A stretch of 64,000 bases of DNA from Hydrogenophaga sp. (GTDB taxonomy: Bacteria > Pseudomonadota > Gammaproteobacteria > Burkholderiales > Burkholderiaceae_C). The notes under the pieces were generated by a model. It worked only from the letters and a program-made list of their open reading frames with translations, did not search any database and had not been told where the DNA came from. Below, one piece after another: positions 33,766-41,684 of the stretch. Position 1 is the first letter of the stretch. Each line of letters opens with the position of its first letter. Where the stretch lies: the NCBI RefSeq assembly GCF_030651625.1, contig NZ_JAUSCF010000024.1:248001-312000 (forward strand), read 5' to 3'. The position numbers and the translations under genes are program-made.

Positions 33766-34910
33766 GCCGGCAGCGTGTATTGGGTGATGAACCCGCGGTC
33801 GATGCGATCCTTCCAGTGCCAGGCCCAGCCACCTTCGAGGTGCCAGGGGCCATAGCTGGCGATGGCGTGTCGGGTACCGCAGGACAGCAGGTTGAGCGTG
33901 CGCGCTGGTGGCGGATGGGGCTTGAGCGCCTGGCCTTCGTGTGCCGCCAGGAGGTTTGTCGAAAGCGCAGGACCGGCCCGCACGGCGTACACGCCACTCT
34001 TGGGGTGGGGTGCATCGCCGCGCGTGGCCACATCGCCGGCGGCGAACACCTCCGGGTGGCTGGTGCTTTGCTGGAAGACGTTGACCAGCACATGGCCCTG
34101 ATCGGAAAGTGCCAGGCCACTTTCCTGCAGCCATGGGGGTGCGTGGGTGCCCACGGCCAGAATGGGCACGTCGCAGGCGAGCGTGGCGCCATTGGCCAGA
34201 TGCACGGTTCCTTCAGCGACGCCGGTGCAGGCCTCACGCAGCACCGTGATGCCGCGGCGCTTCAACTGGCGCAAGACGCGCCGGCGCACGCCTTCGGGGT
34301 AGTTGTCGACCACCTCCGGCCCGCCCGTGATCAGCGTGAAGCGCGATCCAGGTCGACCCTGTTCCCGTATCGCCTGTTCGGCTGCAAAAAGCAGTTCAAC
34401 ACCGGCCGCGCCCGCGCCGATCATGGCGAGCGACACCGCACGATCGCGCGCAAGCTCCATCACCTGGGGCCACAGGTGCACAAAGCCTTCAATGGGCCGC
34501 ACGTTGAGCGCGTGGGTGATGGCGCCGGGCATTTCAGCCTCCAGCCGTGCGCGGTCGATCGTGGCGCCGGTGTCGATGGAGAGCAGATCGTAGTTCAGAA
34601 GGGGGGGCGTGTCGATGCCTGCACCCGCCACGCTCACCGTGCGGTGCTCAGCGTCCAGGCCCACGCAACGGCCCTGTATCCAGCGCGCACCCGCGGCTTT
34701 CATCAAGGGCTCCAGCGCAATGCGCGATTCCTCGGCGGTGTAGTGGCCGGCGACGAAGCCGGGCGTCATGCCGCTGTAGGTCTGGTGGTCGTAGGGAGAG
34801 AGCACCGTCACGTCCAGATCGGCGGGGCGGTGTTGGGCCAGACTCGCCAGCACATGCACATGGGCATGGCCGGCGCCGAGCAGAAGGAGTTTTTTGATGC
34901 CGTGGTGCAT
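33762..34910 (-). CDS. FAD-dependent oxidoreductase (Nterm-to-SelD / NDH-like family)
   Basis: The ATG at 34910 is preferred; a GTG at 34937 is also possible. The 382 aa product has the FAD-binding GAGHAHVHVL, the YSGMTPGFVAGHYT segment typical of the family that also occurs fused to the N-terminus of SelD, the NAD site SLAMIGAGAAGVELLF and the end motif FAAGDVATRG. It is distantly related to type II NADH dehydrogenases. It belongs to a minus-strand run VTT/flavoprotein, DUF3047, this gene, chrA. The substrate is unknown. Confidence 0.85.
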   Translation of the reverse strand: MHHGIKKLLLLGAGHAHVHVLASLAQHRPADLDVTVLSPYDHQTYSGMTPGFVAGHYTAEESRIALEPLMKAAGARWIQGRCVGLDAEHRTVSVAGAGIDTPPLLNYDLLSIDTGATIDRARLEAEMPGAITHALNVRPIEGFVHLWPQVMELARDRAVSLAMIGAGAAGVELLFAAEQAIREQGRPGSRFTLITGGPEVVDNYPEGVRRRVLRQLKRRGITVLREACTGVAEGTVHLANGATLACDVPILAVGTHAPPWLQESGLALSDQGHVLVNVFQQSTSHPEVFAAGDVATRGDAPHPKSGVYAVRAGPALSTNLLAAHEGQALKPHPPPARTLNLLSCGTRHAIASYGPWHLEGGWAWHWKDRIDRGFITQYTLPA

Positions 34911-34994
34911 GGCACCGATGTTACGGGCTGTTGCCACCGGGCTTGCCGCACCCCGTGAAGAACCACCGGGTACTGCTCGGGCAGACCGGGCGAT

Positions 34995-35777
34995 TCAGGG
35001 CGCTGGCGTGGCCCACTGCAGATCGGCGATCCACGCTGTGCTGCGGCTGGCGGTGTTGTCGCTGTCAGCCCCAATGACGACGGACGTGACCATCGGAACG
35101 TCGGTCAGTGCGGTGGCCTTGCCCTGTGGCAGCTCGTCGGCGAACAGGGTGACGAAGTCCTGCGCCACGTTGCGCGACTGCGCCACCCACTGGCCCAGTG
35201 GTGCACCCTTGCCCTGCAGGCTGAAGAAGCGCACACGATTGGTGTAGGGGTTGGTGCCCTGCAAGGTGGCTGGCCTGCCACTGTCCCACACGTAGCACAC
35301 GGTGGCTGCAGGCAGGTTCTCTCCACTCACCCCGCGTGCGATGCGCAGCACGGTGCGCTCCATGAACGGCACGCGGTCCAGCGCGTGGTCGAACATGACA
35401 CAGACCTTGAGCGCTGCGTCGTCGCCCGACTTGGCCATCAGGTCCGGCGGGGCGGTGCCACCGGTGAGGGGCTGATCCAGCCGCCAGCGCCAGCGCAATG
35501 GCTGCGCGGGACCTTTCCAGTCGTTCACCAGTGTGCCGTAGGAGGCGTTGGTGTCCACGCGCAATGCGGACTGACCGTCGATGGCGTCGGCCTGAAACAG
35601 GGTGGGGGGGATGTCGGCGTGACGCCTGGGAAAACCCACCACCCGCCAGGCCGGATGAATCGATCCGCTCTCAACGGCCACGAGCGGTGGCAGCGGGCGG
35701 TCAACGGGCTGGGCCTGCGCGGCGCAACTGAGCAGCAGAAGCAACGGTGCCCAGAGGGGAGGGGTTGGGAGGGTCAT
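34995..35777 (-). CDS. DUF3047 family exported protein
   Basis: ATG at 35777 is preferred over an upstream in-frame ATG because it gives a good signal peptide (LLLLLSCAAQAQ) ending near residue 21. The 260 aa protein is mainly beta-strand and contains the DUF3047 landmarks WRWRLDQPL, FDHALDRVPFMERTVLRI and VTSVVIGADSDNT. It is probably periplasmic. Its biochemical role is unknown. It starts 34 nt after the VTT/flavoprotein gene. Confidence 0.8.
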   Translation of the reverse strand: MTLPTPPLWAPLLLLLSCAAQAQPVDRPLPPLVAVESGSIHPAWRVVGFPRRHADIPPTLFQADAIDGQSALRVDTNASYGTLVNDWKGPAQPLRWRWRLDQPLTGGTAPPDLMAKSGDDAALKVCVMFDHALDRVPFMERTVLRIARGVSGENLPAATVCYVWDSGRPATLQGTNPYTNRVRFFSLQGKGAPLGQWVAQSRNVAQDFVTLFADELPQGKATALTDVPMVTSVVIGADSDNTASRSTAWIADLQWATPAP

Positions 35778-35811
35778 ACCGCTGGATTCGACCATGCGCC
35801 AGTCGATCGGT

Positions 35812-37974
35812 TCAGTTCCGTTTCCAGTCATGGTATTTCTTTACCCATTCCAACATCTTTCGCGGCGCGTGCGCGCGCTTCCATTCGCCTGCTGCGTACT
35901 TGTTGGCCTCGGCCAGCGTGGGGTATGTGTGGATGGTGCCCAGCACCTTGTTGAGCCCCAGGCCATGCTTCATGGCCATCACGTACTCCGCCAACAGGTC
36001 GCCCGCGTGTGTGCCCACGATGGTCACGCCCAGGATGGTGTCTTTCCCCGGCACGGTGAGCACCTTCACGAAGCCGTGGGCCTCGCTGTCGGCGATGGCG
36101 CGGTCGAGGTCGTCAATGCCGTACTTCGTCACTTCGAAAGGAACGCCCTTTTCTTGCGCCTCCTGCTCGTTCAAGCCCACGCGCGCCACCTCGGGGTCGA
36201 TGAAGGTGGCCCAGGGAATCACGGAATAGTCGGCCTTGAACATCTTCCATTCGCCGAACAGGGCGTTCACGGCCGCGTACCAGGCCTGGTGCGCAGCCAC
36301 ATGGGTGAGCTGGTAGGGGCCCGCCACGTCGCCAGCGGCGTAGATGTTGGGGTAGAGCGTTTGCAGGTATTCGTTGGTGTCCACCGTGCGGTTGGTGGGA
36401 ATGCCCAGCTCTTCCAGACCATAGCCGGTGAGACGCGCGCTGCGGCCCACGGCGCAGATCAGCTGGTCAAAAGCGATGTGAAGCGCCACGCCTTCGTGTT
36501 CAACCACCAGGATCTTTTCTCCGTCCACGCGTTCGCAGCGCAGCGCCTTGTGGTTTGTGAGCACGCTCACGCCGTCGGCTTCCAGTGCCGACTGCGCCAG
36601 TTCACTCACTTCCTCGTCTTCGCGAATCATGATGCGCGCCGCCATCTCCACCTGGGTCACCTGCGCGCCCAGGCGCGCAAAGCTCTGCGCCAGCTCGCAG
36701 CCAATCGGACCGCCACCCAGCACCACCAGCCGCTGTGGAATCTCGTCGAACTGGCCAAAGGTCTCCCACAGGGTGTCGCTGGTCACATAGCCCACGTCTT
36801 CCAGGCCAGGCAGGGGCGGTACAAAGGGTTGGGCACCGGCGGCGATCACGACGCTGCGCGTGGTCAGGGTCTGCGTGCCGCCGTCGTTGAGCGCGATCTG
36901 CACCGTCCAGGGGTTGATCAGCTTGGCGTATCCCTGCAAAACCTCCACGCCCAGGCCGGTGTAGCGCTCGATGCTGTCATGCGGTTCGATCGCACGGATC
37001 ACGTCCTGGACGCGCTGCATCACAGCCTTGAAGCTGAATGTGGGTGTGGTGTCTGACAGGCCATATTTCGACGCGTGCCGCATCTGGTGCGCGAGCTTGG
37101 CGCTCTTGATCAGCGCCTTGCTGGGCACACAACCGTAGTTGAGACAGTCTCCACCCATCTTGTGGGCCTCGATGAGTGTGACCTTGGCTTTGACCGTCGC
37201 GGCGATGTAGGCACTAACCAGCCCGCCCGCCCCCGCACCGATCACGATCAGGTTGCGGTCGAATGATTGGGGTCGCACGCTGGCCCAGCGCGCGTACACC
37301 TTGCGCTTCTGCACCGCACTCACGATCTTGCGTGCGATCAGCGGGAACAAGCCTAGCAGCACAAACGAACCCAGCAGCGCAGGGCTCAGAATCCCTTGGA
37401 GCGAATCGATCTGCGCCAGCTGCGTGCCTGCGTTCACATACACCAGGGTGCCGGCGAGCATGCCGATCTGGCTCACGCCATAGAAGACGGCTGTCTTCAT
37501 TTGGGTCAGGCCCATCAGCAGATTGATCGCGAAGAACGGCACCACCGGGATCAGGCGCAGCGTGAACAGGTAGAACGCGCCTTCCCTTTCCACACCCTTG
37601 TTGATTTCGGCCAGCCGGTTGCCGAACTTCGCCTCCACGCTGCTGCGCAACGCATAGCGCGACACCAGAAACGCCAGCGTGGCACCGATGCTGGAGGCGA
37701 ACGACACGATCAAAGTACCCCACCACAGGCCGAACAAGGCACCACCGGCGAGCGTGATGATGGTGGCCCCGGGAAGCGACAGTGCGGTCGCGGCCACGTA
37801 GACAAGGAAGTAGATTCCCACCACCTGCACAGGCTTTTGCGCGTACAGATCGGCAAAGCTCGCCTGACTTTCCTTGAGGTAAGCCAGGCTGAGAAATCGA
37901 CCCAGGTCCAGGGCGAAGAAGGCAAACACGCCCAGCAACACCACAGTCAACAGCAAGACCTTGCGAAGATTCAC
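35812..37974 (-). CDS. Fused TVP38/TMEM64 (VTT) membrane protein and FAD-dependent disulfide oxidoreductase
   Basis: This 720 aa protein starts at GTG 37974, 5 nt after GGGAG. Residues 1-225 form a VTT/SNARE-associated membrane domain (AATALSLPGATIITLAGGALFG, RLIPVVPFFAINLLMG). Residues from about 240 form a class I pyridine nucleotide-disulfide oxidoreductase with VIGAGAGGLVSA, redox GGDCLNYGCVPSKALI, NAD site VVLGGGPIGCELAQ and dimer domain IHTYPTLAEANK. The fusion suggests a membrane-tethered reductase. It is divergent from the kinase/glycosyltransferase/nucleosidase arm by 184 nt. Confidence 0.9.
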   Translation of the reverse strand: MNLRKVLLLTVVLLGVFAFFALDLGRFLSLAYLKESQASFADLYAQKPVQVVGIYFLVYVAATALSLPGATIITLAGGALFGLWWGTLIVSFASSIGATLAFLVSRYALRSSVEAKFGNRLAEINKGVEREGAFYLFTLRLIPVVPFFAINLLMGLTQMKTAVFYGVSQIGMLAGTLVYVNAGTQLAQIDSLQGILSPALLGSFVLLGLFPLIARKIVSAVQKRKVYARWASVRPQSFDRNLIVIGAGAGGLVSAYIAATVKAKVTLIEAHKMGGDCLNYGCVPSKALIKSAKLAHQMRHASKYGLSDTTPTFSFKAVMQRVQDVIRAIEPHDSIERYTGLGVEVLQGYAKLINPWTVQIALNDGGTQTLTTRSVVIAAGAQPFVPPLPGLEDVGYVTSDTLWETFGQFDEIPQRLVVLGGGPIGCELAQSFARLGAQVTQVEMAARIMIREDEEVSELAQSALEADGVSVLTNHKALRCERVDGEKILVVEHEGVALHIAFDQLICAVGRSARLTGYGLEELGIPTNRTVDTNEYLQTLYPNIYAAGDVAGPYQLTHVAAHQAWYAAVNALFGEWKMFKADYSVIPWATFIDPEVARVGLNEQEAQEKGVPFEVTKYGIDDLDRAIADSEAHGFVKVLTVPGKDTILGVTIVGTHAGDLLAEYVMAMKHGLGLNKVLGTIHTYPTLAEANKYAAGEWKRAHAPRKMLEWVKKYHDWKRN

Positions 37975-38158
37975 GACAACTCCCAGTGGATCGATGCCGA
38001 TGAGTCGCAACGATGCGGCGATTCTTACATTGCCCGTGTCCCTGCGCCGGTTGTGCAGGTCGTTCACCCCATGGCCCGCTTCAACCCGGATCATCGCCGG
38101 TCACCAGCACTTGCGACACACTTGACCCATCCTCCATCACCAACGCAACCCACGCTGC

Positions 38159-39226
38159 ATGTCGTCCGCCTTCCATTTCCAGCCGCTTTGCGCGCACTTG
38201 CATCAGGCGCTGCGCGAGGCTTCCCATCCGCTGGCCGATGCCAGGCTCGTGCCTTTGCCTGACAAGGGCCTGGCCCACGACCATGTGCGGCTGGTGGACA
38301 CTGGCGTGCTGGCTCGGGTGCCGAAGCAAAGCCAGATGGGGCTGGCGGCGCGCGACAACCTGTCCTACCAGTGCGCTTGTTTCGAGCGGGCTTCAGCCAG
38401 CGGCCATACCCCTCGTTTGCACGGCTGGTTTGCGCCCTCCGATCATTTGCCGCGAGGCGCTTTGCTGGTCGAAGAGATCATCGGCAGATCAGCCCTTTTG
38501 CCACAAGACCTCGACGCCATCGCAGACGCAATGGCCGCCTGGCATCGCCTTCCCCTGCCTGCCAAAGCCGTCCGTGCGCCTTTGCTCAATGCGGATGATC
38601 CCCTGCGCGCCCTGGTGACAGAAATCGAGACCCAGGCTGCCCACTTGCCATCAGCTGCCATGGATGCCTCGGTGTCGCAGGCCATCCAGTCGCAGCTCAC
38701 TCAACTGCGGCGTTTGTGCGAGCAAGGCGAACGCCCCGCGCGGCGCCTGATCGCCTTTGACGGTCACCCGGGCAATTTTCTGGTGCGTGCCGACGGGTCT
38801 GCCGTGCTCGTCGACCTGGAGAAATGCCGCTACAGCTACCCCGCGCTGGACCTGGCCCATGCCACGCTCTACACCTCCACCACCTGGGACGCTGATTCGC
38901 ATGCGGTGCTCACGCCAGACGAGACCATCGGTTTCTATCGGCGATGGACGCAAGCGGTGGGCGATACCGTGCCCGACGCCCAGACCTGGCACGTGCCGCT
39001 GCGCCGCGCCATGTGGTTGTGGTCGGTGACCTGGTGTGCCAAGTGGCGTGTGCTGTCCGGGCAAGCCAGTGTGGCAGGGGCCGACGGCGAAGACTGGTCG
39101 ACAGAGTGCAGCGAAGCGGCACTGGTGGCCCATGTGCGCGATCGGGTGGACCACTACCTGGGCAAGACGGTGGTGCGGCAGATGCTCGACGAGTTCGATG
39201 TGTTGGAGCGCGAGTTGCGCCCATGA
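38159..39226 (+). CDS. Aminoglycoside phosphotransferase-fold kinase
   Basis: This 355 aa protein has the APH-like kinase C-lobe: the catalytic loop AFDGHPGNFLV (the usual HGD replaced by FDG) and metal-binding VLVDLEKCRYSYPALDL. The N-lobe (about 20-110) is shortened. Such kinases phosphorylate small hydroxylated molecules. It is first in an operon with a double glycosyltransferase and a nucleoside hydrolase, linked by ATGA overlaps. The substrate is probably a sugar or nucleoside derivative; this is inference from neighbours. Confidence 0.78.
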   Translation: MSSAFHFQPLCAHLHQALREASHPLADARLVPLPDKGLAHDHVRLVDTGVLARVPKQSQMGLAARDNLSYQCACFERASASGHTPRLHGWFAPSDHLPRGALLVEEIIGRSALLPQDLDAIADAMAAWHRLPLPAKAVRAPLLNADDPLRALVTEIETQAAHLPSAAMDASVSQAIQSQLTQLRRLCEQGERPARRLIAFDGHPGNFLVRADGSAVLVDLEKCRYSYPALDLAHATLYTSTTWDADSHAVLTPDETIGFYRRWTQAVGDTVPDAQTWHVPLRRAMWLWSVTWCAKWRVLSGQASVAGADGEDWSTECSEAALVAHVRDRVDHYLGKTVVRQMLDEFDVLERELRP

Positions 39227-40575
39227 AGCTCGCGATCGTGCTGCCGGTGCTGAACGAAGGTGCCTTGCTGGCCACGCGCCTGCATGGCCTGGCTGGTCTG
39301 CGCGCGCGGGGTGCGCGGGTGGTGGTGGCCGATGGTGGCAGCCACGACGACACGCTGGCCATTGCGCATCCGCTGGCCGACGCGGTGGTGAGCGCGCCAC
39401 GTGGCCGAGCTGCCCAGATGAACGTCGGTGCCTATGTCGCTGCCCGGATCGGATGCGACACTTTGTTGTTCCTGCATGCGGACACGGTGCTGCCACCGGA
39501 TGCCGGTGCGCTGATCCAACAAGCACTTGCGCGTGGCGGAGGCTGGGGTCGCTTCGACGTGCGCATCGAGGGCCACCACCCCTTGCTGGGCATGGTGGCC
39601 GCGTTCATGAATGCGCGATCCCGTCTCACCGGCATTGCCACCGGCGACCAGGCGGTGTTCGTGCAGCGCCGCTTGTTCGAATCCCTGGGTGGTTTCGCTC
39701 CCATCACTTTGATGGAAGACGTGGAACTCAGCAGCCGCTTGCGCCGCGTATCGCCACCGGCCTGCCTCGCTGCACACGTCACCACGTCTGGCCGCCGTTG
39801 GGACACGAATGGCTTCTGGCGCACCTTGGGCCTGATGTGGCGGTTGCGCGCTGCCTATGCGCTGGGCGCTGACCCTGCAACGCTTGCAAGGCGCTATGGT
39901 TATCACACGCGGGCTGGCGCAGCGGTGGCGGTGATGGCCAAGGCGCCGGTGGCGGGGCTGGCCAAGACACGGTTGATACCCTTGCTGGGGGCGACCGGTG
40001 CGGCTCGCGCACAGCGACGTTTCGCCTTGCAGGCCATGGCCACGGTGCGCCATGCCGCCACCGGGCCGCTCACGGTGTGGTGTGCGCCCGATGCACGACA
40101 CCGCTTTTTCCGGAGCTTGCAGAACCGCCGTGGTGTGGCGTGTCTGGCGCAGCCGGCGGGCGACCTGGGGGAACGAATGTCTGTCGCAATGAAGACCCAC
40201 TTTCAGGATCACTCACGTTTGCCCCTGCTCATTGTGGGCACTGACTGCCCGGCGCTCATGCCCTCGCATCTGCAGGAGGCGGCTGACGCATTGCAGGCCC
40301 ACGACGCTGTGGTGATCCCGGCGGAAGACGGCGGCTATGTGCTGATCGGCCTCGCCAGACCCCTGCCCAAGGTGTTCGAACGCGTGGACTGGAGCACCGA
40401 CCGAGTGCTTGCACAGACCCGGGAACGCCTGAGAGAAGCTGAAGCCAACTGGCATGAAATGCCCACCCTCTGGGACGTGGACGAGCCCGCCGACTGGCAG
40501 CGCTGGCAGGCCATTCATGCAACAGGCGCCTCTCCCACCGAACCCGAATTCGGTCCTCCTGACCATCGAACATGA
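39223..40575 (+). CDS. Fused glycosyltransferases TIGR04283 and TIGR04282 (DUF2064) families
   Basis: This 450 aa protein starts at an ATGA overlap with the kinase gene. Residues 1-220 are a GT-A family glycosyltransferase of the TIGR04283 type (IVLPVLNEGA, VADGGSHDD, GRAAQMNVGA, LHADTVLPP, MEDVELSSRL). Residues 235-440 are a DUF2064/TIGR04282 nucleotidyltransferase-like GT domain (AVMAKAPVAGLAKTRLIP, LIVGTDCPAL, IPAEDGGYVLIGL). The two families usually occur as separate neighbours, and I recall both being associated with arsenosugar synthesis beside the radical SAM protein ArsS. Fusion supports sequential action. Confidence 0.88.
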   Translation: MKLAIVLPVLNEGALLATRLHGLAGLRARGARVVVADGGSHDDTLAIAHPLADAVVSAPRGRAAQMNVGAYVAARIGCDTLLFLHADTVLPPDAGALIQQALARGGGWGRFDVRIEGHHPLLGMVAAFMNARSRLTGIATGDQAVFVQRRLFESLGGFAPITLMEDVELSSRLRRVSPPACLAAHVTTSGRRWDTNGFWRTLGLMWRLRAAYALGADPATLARRYGYHTRAGAAVAVMAKAPVAGLAKTRLIPLLGATGAARAQRRFALQAMATVRHAATGPLTVWCAPDARHRFFRSLQNRRGVACLAQPAGDLGERMSVAMKTHFQDHSRLPLLIVGTDCPALMPSHLQEAADALQAHDAVVIPAEDGGYVLIGLARPLPKVFERVDWSTDRVLAQTRERLREAEANWHEMPTLWDVDEPADWQRWQAIHATGASPTEPEFGPPDHRT

Positions 40576-41582
40576 AAACTGCCTCACACCGTTCCACCAC
40601 CTGGTACCAGCAACGTCTCGCACCTCCTGCTGGCCCGGTTCGCGTCGTCATCGACACCGACGCGGCCAACGAGATCGACGACCAGTTCGCCATCGCCTGG
40701 GCCATGTGCCGGCCGGACAGGCTCCGGGTGGCTGGCCTGTACGCCGCGCCGTTCTCCTTCGCTCACCGCCGATCCATCCTGCCCCTCGCGTCAGCCGATG
40801 ATCCGGCCTTCGCGCCTCCCGGGGTGGGCATGGCGCGCAGCTTCGACGAGATCCACAGGGTGCTCGACCTGCTGGGCGACCCGGTCAGTGTGGCGGCGAA
40901 GGCGCAGGTATGCCGGGGCAGCGAGGGCTACCTGTCAGGGCCTGGGCAGCCGCTGCACAGCGCCGCTGTGGATCACCTGATCGCCACCGCACGCGAACAC
41001 GCCGCCGACGGGCCGCCGCTTTATGTGATGGCCCTGGGCTGTGTGACCAACATCGCCAGCGCGCTCATGCTGGCGCCCGATCTGATCGACCGCATCGTCG
41101 TGGTGTGGACCAGCGGCTACCCCAGCCACGCTCCCTGGCCCAACACCAGCCTCAACCTGGAGCAAGACCTGTGGGCCAGTCAGTGGCTGTTCGACTGCGG
41201 CGTGCCGCTGGTCTACCTGCCCGGCTACCACGTGGGCGCCCAGCTTCGTTTGTCGCTGCCAGAGATGCAGCGCCACGTGCAGGGGCGAGGCGCCATCGGC
41301 GACGAGCTGTACCGGCTCTACACGCACAACCCGCTGTGGGCCATCCTGGGCCAGACCGGTGCGGAGCCTTACAGCTGGGTGATCTGGGACATCATTTGCG
41401 TGGCCTGGCTGCTCAACCCCGACTGGGTGCCGAGCGGTCTTGTGGACACACCCCGACTGGGCGACGACCTGCGCTGGTTGGCCGATGCGACAAGCCTACC
41501 CATGCGCGAGGCCTACGCGGTGCAGCGTGATGCCATCTTCTCTGCGTTCTTCGCGCAGGCGCTGGGCGATGGCGGTTCATGA
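40572..41582 (+). CDS. Inosine-uridine preferring nucleoside hydrolase family protein
   Basis: This 336 aa protein has the signature VVIDTDAANEIDDQFAIAWA, in which the DTD..NEIDD aspartates bind Ca2+ and position the ribose, plus a downstream GCVTNIASAL segment and a WVIWDIICV C-terminal stretch containing an Asp expected for the metal site. Nucleoside hydrolases cleave N-glycosidic bonds to release a free base and sugar. It overlaps the glycosyltransferase gene by 4 nt, so it likely works on an intermediate of the same pathway. The usual pro-drug/purine salvage role is an alternative. Confidence 0.88.
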   Translation: MKTASHRSTTWYQQRLAPPAGPVRVVIDTDAANEIDDQFAIAWAMCRPDRLRVAGLYAAPFSFAHRRSILPLASADDPAFAPPGVGMARSFDEIHRVLDLLGDPVSVAAKAQVCRGSEGYLSGPGQPLHSAAVDHLIATAREHAADGPPLYVMALGCVTNIASALMLAPDLIDRIVVVWTSGYPSHAPWPNTSLNLEQDLWASQWLFDCGVPLVYLPGYHVGAQLRLSLPEMQRHVQGRGAIGDELYRLYTHNPLWAILGQTGAEPYSWVIWDIICVAWLLNPDWVPSGLVDTPRLGDDLRWLADATSLPMREAYAVQRDAIFSAFFAQALGDGGS

Positions 41583-41684
41583 CAAAAGTGCATGCCGAGA
41601 TCGAAGCGAACGTATCCTTGCGGCAGGTCAACGCTGAAGCCTGAAAAGGTGGAAGACCTGCGCAGCGTCAGTTAAGGTTCGTCC

